This document shows, piece after piece, positions 34,111 through 41,569 of a stretch of 64,000 nucleotides of DNA. The notes under the pieces are model-generated. The model had not been told where the DNA came from, ran no database searches, and saw only the letters and a list, made by a program, of their open reading frames with translations. Made by a program: the position numbers and the translations under genes. Origin of the DNA: Micromonospora sp. FIMYZ51 (GTDB lineage Bacteria > Actinomycetota > Actinomycetes > Mycobacteriales > Micromonosporaceae); the NCBI RefSeq assembly GCF_038246755.1, contig NZ_CP134706.1, positions 1,488,001 to 1,552,000 of the forward strand, written 5' to 3'. Position 1 is the stretch's first letter. Each line of letters starts with the position of its first letter.

Positions 34111-35133
34111 GTGGGTAGCACAGCGGTGCCGGTGGTCGTCGGAATCGACAACGGCGGTACGAGCAACAACGCCACCGTCCTCACGCTCGACGGGCGGTTC
34201 CTGGTGGACCGGCTCGTGGAGACGCCCAGCGAGGTGCAGGCCGGGCCGGCGGCGGCGGTCGAGGCGATGGCCCGCGCCTTCGACGGCGTACTGGCCCTGA
34301 CCGGGGTGTCCCGCGCCCAGGTCCGCGCGGTCGGGCTGGACACGCCCGGTCCGGCCAGCGCCACCGGGGTGATCTCGTCGAAGGGCTCGACGAACTTCTC
34401 CCAACCGGCCTGGCGCGGCTACGACATCCGGGGCGCGTTGGCGCACCGGCTCGGGTTGCCGGTGATCTATCACAACGACGGCAACGCCGCCGCGCTCTAC
34501 GCCCACCACGTTCACTTCGGCGCCGAGGCGATGCGACGGTCGTCCGTCGCCGCGATCGTCGGCACCGGGCTGGGCGGCGGCCTGGTCGAACAGGGTCGGG
34601 TGATCGCCGGTGCGGCCGGCATGGCCGGCGAGTTGGGGCACGTGCACATCCCGCTGACGGAGGTGCTTGCACCGCAGCAGCCGGTGCCTACCTGCGCCTG
34701 CGGCTTCGCCGGTGACGTGGAGAGTGTCGCCTCGCTTACCGCGATCGAGCGCAACCTGCTGCCGTACTGGCTGACCCGTTTCCCGGAGCACCCGCTGGCC
34801 GGCGAAGCGCCCGCACGGGCGGCGAAGCTGGTCCGCGACTACGGCGAGCGCGGCGACGAACTGGGCCGGGAGATCTTCGGCCAGCAGGCGAGGGCGCTCG
34901 GCGCGCTGTTCACGATCGCGGCCAACTTCACCGATCCACACGCGTACTTCATCGGTGGTGGGGTGGTGGAGACGGCTCCGGAGTTCCGCGACTGGTTCCT
35001 GGCCACGGTGCGCCAACACACCAGGCTCCGCGCCGAGCAGGCGGCCCTGGCCACCTTCGCGCTGGTGCCGGAGCGGGACATGGCCGGTGCGCGGGGGGTG
35101 GCCCTGGCCGCGCTGACCGCGATGACGACCTGA
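34111..35133 (+). CDS. ROK-family sugar kinase
   Basis: 340 residues. N-terminal phosphate motif VVGIDNGGTSNNATVL, LDTPGPAS, the base YHNDGNAAALYAHH with catalytic Asp, GTGLGGGLVEQGRVI and GELGHVHIP. The ROK zinc site normally reads CxCGxxGCxE; here it is CACGFAGDVES, lacking the third Cys. Substrate is probably glucose or a hexosamine. No HTH domain, so a kinase rather than a repressor. GTG 34111 follows a GAGAGG site; 39 nt after the methyltransferase stop. Confidence 0.85.
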   Translation: MGSTAVPVVVGIDNGGTSNNATVLTLDGRFLVDRLVETPSEVQAGPAAAVEAMARAFDGVLALTGVSRAQVRAVGLDTPGPASATGVISSKGSTNFSQPAWRGYDIRGALAHRLGLPVIYHNDGNAAALYAHHVHFGAEAMRRSSVAAIVGTGLGGGLVEQGRVIAGAAGMAGELGHVHIPLTEVLAPQQPVPTCACGFAGDVESVASLTAIERNLLPYWLTRFPEHPLAGEAPARAAKLVRDYGERGDELGREIFGQQARALGALFTIAANFTDPHAYFIGGGVVETAPEFRDWFLATVRQHTRLRAEQAALATFALVPERDMAGARGVALAALTAMTT

Positions 35134-35184
35134 CCCGGCCGGCGATGCCGCTGGGCGCTGGTGGGGGCCGACCCGAGCGACGGT

Positions 35185-35289
35185 GCCGCTGAGTCGGCCG
35201 GCGGTGCGGCTGAGTCGGCCGGCGGTGCGGCTGAGTCGGCCGGCGGTGCGGCTGAGTCGGCCGGCGGTGCGGCTGAGTCGGCTGGTGGG
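35185..35289. repeat. 21-bp tandem repeat
   Basis: Five units of 21 bp, each containing GCGGCTGAGTCGGCCGG (first and last diverge slightly), in the gap after the ROK kinase gene. Confidence 0.9.
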
Positions 35290-35294
35290 GACAG

Positions 35295-35333
35295 GCTGAC
35301 CGGGCCGGCGGTGCCCTTACCGGCCCGGTCAGC
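35295..35333. terminator. Bidirectional hairpin between convergent ROK and DUF397 genes
   Basis: 14-bp perfect stem GCTGACCGGGCCGG / CCGGCCCGGTCAGC with an 11-nt loop. Confidence 0.75.
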
Positions 35334-35366
35334 GGCTATGGGGGTGTGTCGGTCGTGGTGCGCGGG

Positions 35367-35567
35367 TCAGCGGGTCGGCGGTGCCTGGGCGAAGGCGCTC
35401 CAGGCGGCCGGCGGGAAGCAGAGCTGCGGACCGCCCGGGTCCTTGGAGTCGCGTACGGCCACCGTGCCGGGTGCGACCGCGACCTCCACGCAGGCTCCCT
35501 CGTCGCCGCTGTGGCTGCTCTTGCGCCATCCGACCACGGCTGCCGCCGCGCTTATCGTCGGTGTCAT
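35367..35567 (-). CDS. DUF397 protein
   Basis: 66 residues with the family pattern W-RKSSHSGD-CVEV-VAVRDSKDPGGPQL-W-AF. DUF397 proteins are encoded beside Xre/DUF5753 regulators in streptomycetes and relatives, as an (anti)regulator pair acting in development or secondary metabolism. The start overlaps the stop of the HTH gene by 4 nt, so the two are translated together. Confidence 0.92.
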   Translation of the reverse strand: MTPTISAAAAVVGWRKSSHSGDEGACVEVAVAPGTVAVRDSKDPGGPQLCFPPAAWSAFAQAPPTR

Positions 35568-36418
35568 GCCAGGTACCGTCCCTTCAGGGCGTTGACGATT
35601 GCGTCGCGGCTGTCCGCCGGGCTGAGCGCGACGGTCCGCAGGTGTTCCATGATCTTGGTGCAGGTACGCAGATCGCCGGGGCGATCGAGAACCATCTGAC
35701 CGGCGACTGTCTCCACCGAGGCGATGATCGGGTCCTCCGGGTCGGCGAACTCGAGGATGTGCAGCGAACCTCGGGTGCCCCGGTGATAGCCGGCGGCCAA
35801 CGGGATCACCTGAACGGTGATGTTCGGTAGTTCACTCATCTTCAGCAGGTGGCGCAGCTGCCCCTGCATCGCCGAGTCGTCGCCGACCGGGCGCAGCAGG
35901 GCGGCCTCGTCGAGGATCGCGTCGAAGATCGGCGGATCCTCGCCAGCGAGCCGCTGCTGCCGGTCCAACCGGAGGTGCACCCGATCCTCGACGTCGCTGT
36001 CGCTGAGGGTGTGTGGGCCGCCCCGCATCACGCCGCGGATGTAGTCGGCGGTCTGCAACAGCCCAGGCACCACCGAGGGCTCGAAGTTGAAGATGCCGGT
36101 CGCCTCGGCCTCCAGCGAGATGAAGTCGATGGTGCGTCGGTCGAGCAGGTACGAGTAGGAGACCCACCAGCCGGGCTTGCGGGCGTCCTTGGCCAGCGCG
36201 ACAGCCGCTGCGACGTCGTCCGCGCTGGCCCCGTAGAGCGTGAGCAGCGCGCGTACGGTGGCCGGGCTGACCAGCGTCTGCGCGTTCTCGTAGCGGGACA
36301 GGGTACTTCGGGTGCTGTTGATCTCGTCCGCCGCGGCCTCCAGGGTGAGGCCGGCGGCCTCCCGGTGGAGGCGCAGGGCGATGCCCAGCCGGCGGGCACG
36401 GGCCGTCTTCGGTGCCAT
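35564..36418 (-). CDS. Helix-turn-helix (Xre) regulator with DUF5753 domain
   Basis: 284 residues. N-terminal Xre HTH (LGIALRLHREAAGLTLEAAADEINSTRSTLSRYENAQ split over about 7-45), then a DUF5753 region with the typical EPSVVPGLLQTADYIRGVM, RLDRQQRL, ILDEAALLRPVG, and LPNITVQVIPLAAGYHRGTRGS. Such BldB/WhiJ-like system regulators pair with DUF397 genes. The ATG at 36418 begins MAPKTAR; the earlier in-frame codons are low-GC promoter sequence. Divergent from the 36679 gene. Confidence 0.92.
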   Translation of the reverse strand: MAPKTARARRLGIALRLHREAAGLTLEAAADEINSTRSTLSRYENAQTLVSPATVRALLTLYGASADDVAAAVALAKDARKPGWWVSYSYLLDRRTIDFISLEAEATGIFNFEPSVVPGLLQTADYIRGVMRGGPHTLSDSDVEDRVHLRLDRQQRLAGEDPPIFDAILDEAALLRPVGDDSAMQGQLRHLLKMSELPNITVQVIPLAAGYHRGTRGSLHILEFADPEDPIIASVETVAGQMVLDRPGDLRTCTKIMEHLRTVALSPADSRDAIVNALKGRYLA

Positions 36419-36563
36419 GCATTGATGGTCGCACGTATTTGGGACTCTGTACATGAGAAAACGTCGGTGAGAGTTGCATTCATGGCCGTAAGAGTGTCAA
36501 CCTGTTAGCGCGTCCTCACCGCCGGTTGTCGTGGCGACGGTGGTGGTGAGCGACCGGAGGGGA

Positions 36564-36614
36564 TGGGGCACGCGGCGGTCGGGTTTCCCCCGTACTCGGC
36601 CGCCGCGTGCCCCA
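36564..36614. other. Large hairpin between the HTH regulator and the 36679 gene
   Basis: Perfect 15-bp stem TGGGGCACGCGGCGG / CCGCCGCGTGCCCCA with a 21-nt loop, about 65 nt before ATG 36679. It could be a leader structure or insulator; no T run follows. Confidence 0.6.
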
Positions 36615-36678
36615 CGCCAGAAGTCGGGCACCGGAAGGGAAACGACGTGCTTGGAGACTGTCGCCTCGGTGGCCCGCG

Positions 36679-36915
36679 ATGACCCGTTTCCTGGTGGTGC
36701 TGACCGATGTTCGTCCCGACGAGGGGGGCGCTCGCAACGAGCGCACCGCGCCCGAGCGTCGCCGTCAGGTGGTCGGCGCGAGCAGTCGGGAGGCGGCCGA
36801 GCGGATCGCCGGCGCGTTCATGGCGCTGGGCATGGTGCGGGCCGGTCGGCAGCGGGTCAAGGTGATCGCCATCGGTCGGCGACATCCGTACGTCGAGCGC
36901 GAGGCAACCGGCTAG
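36679..36915 (+). CDS. Small protein of unknown function
   Basis: 78 residues (MTRFLVVLTDVRP...). Arg/Ala-rich alpha-beta pattern with VVGASSREAAERIAGAFMALGMVRAG and VKVIAIGRRHPYVE; no membrane span. Codon third positions are GC-rich, supporting coding. The ribosome site is weak. It is divergent from the HTH/DUF397 pair and lies before ddl; no family recognised. Confidence 0.5.
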   Translation: MTRFLVVLTDVRPDEGGARNERTAPERRRQVVGASSREAAERIAGAFMALGMVRAGRQRVKVIAIGRRHPYVEREATG

Positions 36916-37086
36916 TCGGGCACCGGACGGGGTCGATTTCCGTACTGTCTGATTACGCTCCGTATGTGTGGTGTGGGGTTAATGCGGCGTTCCCCGTTGT
37001 CGCCGGGTATCGACTGCCCACCTTCGCCACGCACAGTAAGGTCATCCGGGAGAGCGCCAGCAGTGCGTCCCGGAAAGGTGACCGCA

Positions 37087-38190
37087 GTGACCACCCCAGG
37101 CAAGACTCGTGTCGCGATCGTCTTCGGCGGCCGTAGCCCGGAGCACGGCATCTCCTGCGTCAGCGCCGGAAGCGTGCTCGGCGCGCTCGACCCGGACGAG
37201 TTCGACGTGGTGCCGGTGGGCATCACCCGGGCCGGCCAGTGGGTGTTGACCGACGGTGACCCCGGCCGGTTGGCCATCGAGGCCCGTCGGTTGCCGGAGA
37301 TCACCGCGGCGTCGGGCACCGACATCGTGCTGCGGGCCGATCCGACCGGCGGTGGTCTGCTGGTGCTCGACCCGACCGAGGGCCCCCGGGCGCTTGCCGA
37401 CGTCGACGTGGTGTTTCCCGTGCTGCACGGCGCCTACGGCGAGGACGGCACCATCCAGGGCATGCTGGAGATGGCGGGCATCCCGTACGTGGGATCGAAG
37501 GTGTTCGCTTCGGCCGCCGCCATGGACAAGGAGTTCACCAAGAAGCTCTGCGCCGCCGAGGGCATTCCGGTCGGCCCGTACGCGGTGCTGCGCAGCGGGG
37601 TGACGCTGAGCGAGGCGGAGAAACAGCGGCTCGGGCTGCCGGTCTTCGTCAAGCCGTCCCGGGCCGGATCGTCATTCGGCATCACCAAGGTCAACGACTG
37701 GGCCGACCTGGACGCGGCGATCGCCACCGCGCGGGAGATCGACAGCAAGGTGCTTGTCGAAGCGGCGATCGTCGGCCGGGAGATCGAGTGCGGTGTGCTG
37801 GAGGGCGAGGCCGCCGGAATGCCGGAGGCGTCCGTGCTCGCCGAGGTGCGGGTGGTCGGCGACTACGACTTCTACGACTTCGAGGCCAAGTACGTCGACG
37901 CGGAGTCGGCCTGCGAGTACGACATCCCGGCCGACCTGCCGGAGCCGGTCGCCCGGCAGGTGCGCGAGTACGCCGTCCGCGCGTTCATCGCGCTGGACTG
38001 CGCCGGGCTGGCCCGGGCCGACTTCTTCGTCACCCCCGAGCTGGACGTCTACCTCAACGAGATCAACACGATGCCCGGCTTCACGCCGACGTCGATGTTC
38101 CCCCGGATGTGGGCGGCGGCCGGCCTGGAGTACCCGAAACTTGTCGACCGGCTCATCCGTACCGCCCTGACCCGGGGCACCGGCCACTGA
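37087..38190 (+). CDS. ddl: D-alanine--D-alanine ligase
   Basis: 367 residues. Makes D-Ala-D-Ala for peptidoglycan. N-terminal [50 protein letters not shown]-grasp loop [39 protein letters not shown] and [18 protein letters not shown]. These are the normal Ddl motifs. GTG 37087 has GGAAAGG 8 nt upstream; GTG 37078 and earlier codons are alternatives. TAAGGT at about 37036 may be the -10. Confidence 0.95.
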   Translation: MTTPGKTRVAIVFGGRSPEHGISCVSAGSVLGALDPDEFDVVPVGITRAGQWVLTDGDPGRLAIEARRLPEITAASGTDIVLRADPTGGGLLVLDPTEGPRALADVDVVFPVLHGAYGEDGTIQGMLEMAGIPYVGSKVFASAAAMDKEFTKKLCAAEGIPVGPYAVLRSGVTLSEAEKQRLGLPVFVKPSRAGSSFGITKVNDWADLDAAIATAREIDSKVLVEAAIVGREIECGVLEGEAAGMPEASVLAEVRVVGDYDFYDFEAKYVDAESACEYDIPADLPEPVARQVREYAVRAFIALDCAGLARADFFVTPELDVYLNEINTMPGFTPTSMFPRMWAAAGLEYPKLVDRLIRTALTRGTGH

Positions 38191-38366
38191 CCGACGGCTG
38201 ATGTCGGCCCAGGCCGTTCACCAGTTGCCGATGCCGGCGCAGGGTGCGCTGACCAGCTGCCGATGTCGGGGCATGGGTCACCGAGCAGCTGCCGATGTCG
38301 CACCGGGTCCCGGGCCCGCCAGCTCGCTGCGGCCCGCAGATCAGCAGGATCTCCGCTGGCGGACCC

Positions 38367-38984
38367 TCAGCGGGTGCAGCCGGAAGGGGCCGGGCCCGCC
38401 GAGCGGATCGATTCGACGATGGTGTCCGAGATCGGGGCCGCCCATTGCAGCGCCTCGCCGTAGAAGTGCGGCACCCGCACCGTCACCGCGGTCTCCCGGT
38501 CGACCGTGGTCAGCTCGGTGACGTCGGCCCGCTCGGTCGCATGCCAGCAGACCGAGTTGACCAGAGTCAGATGGTCGGTGGGCTGCACCTCGGGCTCGGC
38601 GCCACCGCAGGCCACCGTCACCGCCGGGTCGCCGTACGCCGCGTTCTGCTCGGGTCCGGCGGTGACCGGTCGCTGCGGCAGGTTACGGATCGAGGCGGGC
38701 AGCTGGGACAGCAGGGCGCGGCAGACGACGGCCGGGCGTTCGGCCAGCGCCGGAGCGGCCATCTCCACCGGCACGGTGGAGCGCGGCTGGGGCGTGGTCG
38801 GCGAGGGATCCGGTGCGGCGGCCGGAGTGTCCGGCGCGAGGTTGGCGAGCGCCAGCGCGCCCACCAGCAGGGTCACCGGCAGGGCCACCGCGGTGGCGAT
38901 CAGCGCCGCGCGGCGGTTGGTCCGATCGGGTGCCTTCGCCGGACGTTCGGCCTCGACGACGGGGGCTTCGGAGGTGCTCTTCAC
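38367..38984 (-). CDS. DUF3515 membrane/secreted protein
   Basis: 205 residues. One membrane segment (about 25-47: AALIATAVALPVTLLVGALALA) followed by a Pro/Thr linker and an outside domain with AVVCRALLSQLP, PAVTVACGG and NSVCWHA; three Cys residues could form disulfides. DUF3515 genes lie between ddl and thiL in Mycobacterium as well. Starts directly after the stop codon of the Lrp-like gene (TAA then GTG), so the two are cotranscribed. The 176-nt gap to ddl holds only degenerate CTGCCGATGTCG repeats. Confidence 0.85.
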   Translation of the reverse strand: MKSTSEAPVVEAERPAKAPDRTNRRAALIATAVALPVTLLVGALALANLAPDTPAAAPDPSPTTPQPRSTVPVEMAAPALAERPAVVCRALLSQLPASIRNLPQRPVTAGPEQNAAYGDPAVTVACGGAEPEVQPTDHLTLVNSVCWHATERADVTELTTVDRETAVTVRVPHFYGEALQWAAPISDTIVESIRSAGPAPSGCTR

Positions 38985-39218
38985 TTACAGTCGCACCACC
39001 GAACACGTCAGGGTACGGGTGATGCCGGGCACCATCTGCACCTTGCTGACAATGAGTTTGCCGAGCTCATCGACGGTGTTCGCCTCGGTGAGCACGACCA
39101 CGTCGTACGGCCCGGTCACCGCGTCGACCCGGACCACCCCGGCGAGGTCCGCGATGAGACCGGCCACGTCACGTGCCCGGCCGACCTCTGTCTGGATGAG
39201 GATGTACGCCTGTACCAC
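38985..39218 (-). CDS. Stand-alone Lrp/AsnC ligand-binding (RAM) domain
   Basis: 77 residues: MVQAYILIQTEVGRARDV, VVRVDAVTGPYDVVVLTEA, GITRTLTCSVV. This is the AsnC-type effector domain without a DNA-binding part. Such proteins form oligomers that bind amino acids and may join full-length Lrp regulators. Same position as in the mycobacterial ddl-thiL region. The upstream gap 39219-39395 is discussed under thiL. Confidence 0.9.
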   Translation of the reverse strand: MVQAYILIQTEVGRARDVAGLIADLAGVVRVDAVTGPYDVVVLTEANTVDELGKLIVSKVQMVPGITRTLTCSVVRL

Positions 39219-39315
39219 GACTCGACCTCCCTCCGTCGCCGCCTGCCAGACGGCCCGAAGGGAGAAAGTACCTTACGGACCAGGTCGGATCCCTATCGGT
39301 GGTCAAGGAGAAGCG

Positions 39316-39399
39316 GTGAGCGAGCGCGGCGAGCGAACCATTGGACGCGACGGTGTGGCTCCTCGCCCCGCTGCGCAGCGGAGCGGAGCGGCGGCGTGA
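39316..39399 (+). CDS. Possible 27-codon coupling frame before thiL
   Basis: GTG 39316 has an ideal AAGGAG (39305-39310) and its frame (MSERGERTIGRDG...) ends with TGA overlapping the thiL GTG (GTGA at 39396-39399). The sequence contains GAGCGAGCGCGGCGAGCGA, which looks repetitive. It could be a coupling peptide or a decayed element; function is inference. Confidence 0.35.
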   Translation: MSERGERTIGRDGVAPRPAAQRSGAAA

Positions 39400-40334
39400 G
39401 CGTCGCGGGGGTGGGAGAGTTCGGCCTGATCGACCGGGTGACCGCCCGGCTGTCGTACGGATCCACGGTGCTGCTCGGCCCCGGCGACGACGCGGCCGTG
39501 GTCGCCGCGCCGGACGCCCGGGTGGTCGCCTCGACCGACGTACTGGTCGAAGGGCGGCACTTCCGCCGGGACTGGTCCGGTGCGTACGACATCGGCCGGC
39601 GGGCGGCGGCGGCGAACCTCGCCGACGTGGTGGCGATGGGTGCCGATCCGACCGCCCTGCTGGTGGCGCTCTGCGTACCGGTCGGTACGCCCACCGAATG
39701 GGTCGAGGAACTCGCCGACGGGCTCGGTGCCGAAGCGGCCGGGGTGGGCGCCAGCGTGGTCGGCGGGGACATGTCCGCCAGCCCCACCCTGACCATCGCG
39801 GTCACCGCCCTCGGAGACCTGGCCGGCCGGGCACCGGTCACCCGGACCGGTGCCCGCCCCGGCGACCTGGTTGCCCTGGCCGGTCGAACCGGGTACGCAG
39901 CGGCCGGCTTCACCGTGCTCTCCCGCGGGTTCCGTACGCCCCGACTGCTGGTCGAGGCGTACCGCCGACCGGAGGTGCCCTACCCGGCCGGACCGCAGGC
40001 CGCCCGGCTCGGCGCCACCGCCATGATCGACGTCTCGGACGGGTTGCTCGCCGACCTCGGGCACGTGGCGAAGGCCAGCGGGGTGGCCATCGACCTCACC
40101 CGGGACGCCTTCGCGGTGCCGCCGCAGATCCGCGACGCCGCCCAGGCGCTCGGCATCGACCCGTACGCCTGGCTGCTCGCCGGTGGCGACGACCACGCGC
40201 TGGCCGCGACCTTCCCGCCGACGACGGCGTTGCCGGACGGCTGGCGCATCATCGGCCGGGTCAGCGAGGGCTCCGGGGTGACGGTGGACGCAGCCGAGTT
40301 CGACGGGCCGGCCGGCTGGGACCACTTCCGCTGA
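39396..40334 (+). CDS. thiL: Thiamine-monophosphate kinase
   Basis: 312 residues. Phosphorylates thiamine phosphate to the cofactor thiamine diphosphate. Motifs: LLGPGDDAAVV, ASTDVLVEGRHFRRDW, AANLADVVAMGADPTALLV, VGGDMSASPTLTI, MIDVSDGLLADLGHVAKASGV split, and LLAGGDDHALAATFP (the usual GGEDYEL is GGDDHAL here). GTG 39396 starts at the conserved GEFGLIDRV region. It overlaps the short frame described at 39316. Confidence 0.92.
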   Translation: MSVAGVGEFGLIDRVTARLSYGSTVLLGPGDDAAVVAAPDARVVASTDVLVEGRHFRRDWSGAYDIGRRAAAANLADVVAMGADPTALLVALCVPVGTPTEWVEELADGLGAEAAGVGASVVGGDMSASPTLTIAVTALGDLAGRAPVTRTGARPGDLVALAGRTGYAAAGFTVLSRGFRTPRLLVEAYRRPEVPYPAGPQAARLGATAMIDVSDGLLADLGHVAKASGVAIDLTRDAFAVPPQIRDAAQALGIDPYAWLLAGGDDHALAATFPPTTALPDGWRIIGRVSEGSGVTVDAAEFDGPAGWDHFR

Positions 40335-40386
40335 TTTGCGGATCACCTCGTTGCGGCCACCGCACCGGGCCCGATCAACCTGGTCG

Positions 40387-40392
40387 TACCCT
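40387..40392 (+). promoter_or_regulatory. -10 box of a leaderless transcript
   Basis: TACCCT, 6 nt (GCACGA) before ATG 40399. Confidence 0.6.
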
Positions 40393-40398
40393 GCACGA

Positions 40399-40866
40399 AT
40401 GCCACAGATCGAGATCTACGCGGAGCCCTTCGACTCGCCGGTGGCGCAGCGGTTGATCACCGCTGCGCTTGCCGACCTGGGCGCCCGGTACGGCGGCAGC
40501 GGCGACGAGACCCCGGTCGCCGCCGCCGAGTTCGTGCCACCGGCCGGGGCGTTCCTGGTCGCGCGGCTCGACGGGGAACCGGTCGGCTGCGGCGGCTGGC
40601 GCAGCCACGGTGCCGACGGCGATACCGCCGAACTGAAGCGGATGTACACCGCACCGCAGGCCCGGGGACGCGGCGTGGCCCGAGCCGTGCTGGCCGCCAT
40701 CGAACGCTCGGCCCGCGAGCACGGCCGCAAGCGGATCATCCTGGAGTGCGGTGACCGTCAGCCCGAGGCGATCGCCATGTACACCGCGGCCGGCTACCAG
40801 CGGATCCCCAACTTCGGCTTCTACGCCGACGCCCCCGGCTGCCTCTCCTTCGCCCGCCCGCTGTGA
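40399..40866 (+). CDS. GNAT-family N-acetyltransferase
   Basis: 155 residues. Acetyl-CoA-binding core seen as AELKRMYTAPQARGRGVARAVLAAIE (motif A, RGRGVA) followed by RIILECGDRQPEAIAMYTAAGYQRIP (motif B) and a C-terminal FGFYADAPGCLSF. The substrate is unknown. The TAA/TGA region at its 3' end runs into interspersed repeat copy B. Confidence 0.85.
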   Translation: MPQIEIYAEPFDSPVAQRLITAALADLGARYGGSGDETPVAAAEFVPPAGAFLVARLDGEPVGCGGWRSHGADGDTAELKRMYTAPQARGRGVARAVLAAIERSAREHGRKRIILECGDRQPEAIAMYTAAGYQRIPNFGFYADAPGCLSFARPL

Positions 40867-40919
40867 AAGGAAGGGCCCCTTTTTAACGCCTCGTGTATAG
40901 GAAGGGCCCCTTATTAACA
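40866..40919 (+). repeat. Bipartite GGGCCC interspersed repeat, copy B
   Basis: Half-units AAAGGAAGGGCCCCTTTTTA and ATAGGAAGGGCCCCTTATTA with the linker CGCCTCGTGT. It starts at the GNAT stop codon and lies downstream of both the GNAT gene and convergent rpmB. Confidence 0.9.
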
Positions 40920-41044
40920 TCCACCCGGCCGGGTGCCGGCGCGCGATCGGGGTGCCGGCGTGCGGCGTACGGCCGGGATGGCGGCGTACGGCAGGCACGC
41001 CGGCGTACGGGAGTGTGTCGCCTCGGCGGGCGGTGGACACGAAA

Positions 41045-41078
41045 CGATGCCGGCGGGCCGCCTGGCCCGCCGGCATCG
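41045..41078 (-). terminator. rpmB terminator hairpin
   Basis: 15-bp perfect stem CGATGCCGGCGGGCC / GGCCCGCCGGCATCG with a GCCT loop, 28 nt past the rpmB stop. Confidence 0.85.
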
Positions 41079-41105
41079 ATGTCGTGATGTGTCGGTGTTA
41101 CCGCG

Positions 41106-41297
41106 TCAGGCGCGGGCGACCTTTCCTGCCTTGATGCAGGACGTGCAGACCTTCAGCTTCTTGGTCGTGCCGCCACCGGCCGGGGTACGCACCGACTGGA
41201 TGTTCGGGTTCCAGCGGCGGTTGGTCCGCCGGTGCGAGTGGGACACGTTGTGGCCGAAGCCCGGTCCCTTGCCACAGACGTCGCACACGCTAGCCAC
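41106..41297 (-). CDS. rpmB: 50S ribosomal protein L28
   Basis: 63 residues: [32 protein letters not shown] (split), [25 protein letters not shown]. Both CxxC pairs (CDVC, CTSC) are present, so this is the zinc-binding (C+) form, made in zinc-replete cells when a Cys-lacking paralogue also exists. GTG 41297 has AGGAG upstream. Same neighbourhood as in Mycobacterium (beside the DAK gene and recG). Confidence 0.96.
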   Translation of the reverse strand: MASVCDVCGKGPGFGHNVSHSHRRTNRRWNPNIQSVRTPAGGGTTKKLKVCTSCIKAGKVARA

Positions 41298-41464
41298 GGG
41301 ATACTCCTGGGATTGAAACGTTCATGAGGTCGCCGCCAGGCGCTGCCCGGGCAACCTGGCCAGGGTACCCGATGTCCCAGCCACCCGCCCAACCGGGCCC
41401 AACCGCGCCGGCTCCGCGGGCAGGCGAGCGCTCGACCGGACGTCCAGGCCGAACCTGGCGAAGT

Positions 41465-41520
41465 GTTAACCGGGGGCCCTTCCTATACACCAGGCGTTAA
41501 CAAGGGGCCCTTCCTTGCAC
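41465..41520 (-). repeat. Bipartite GGGCCC interspersed repeat, copy C (inverted)
   Basis: Reverse-complement orientation relative to copies A, B and D; reads GCAAGGAAGGGCCCCTTGTT and GTATAGGAAGGGCCCCCGGT on the minus strand. It lies in the divergent gap between rpmB and the DAK gene, not at a gene end. Confidence 0.9.
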
Positions 41521-41556
41521 AAGCCTGTCGGTCCGGCGGGTGTCAGCGTACGCCAG

Positions 41557-41562
41557 TAGGCT
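41557..41562 (+). promoter_or_regulatory. -10 box of a leaderless transcript
   Basis: TAGGCT, 7 nt before GTG 41570; it begins 37 nt after repeat copy C. Confidence 0.55.
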
Positions 41563-41569
41563 TCCCAGC

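Noticed and set aside
17001..35289. Tandem arrays considered as CRISPR
   Set aside because: Units are contiguous with no unique spacers and no cas genes are present.
35161..35595. 144-codon plus-strand frame with AAESAGG repeats
   Set aside because: Runs over the 21-bp repeat, a terminator hairpin and antisense to the DUF397 gene.
38210..38310. Degenerate CTGCCGATGTCG repeats after ddl as possible small-RNA gene
   Set aside because: No promoter or stable terminator fold could be assigned; units too degenerate.
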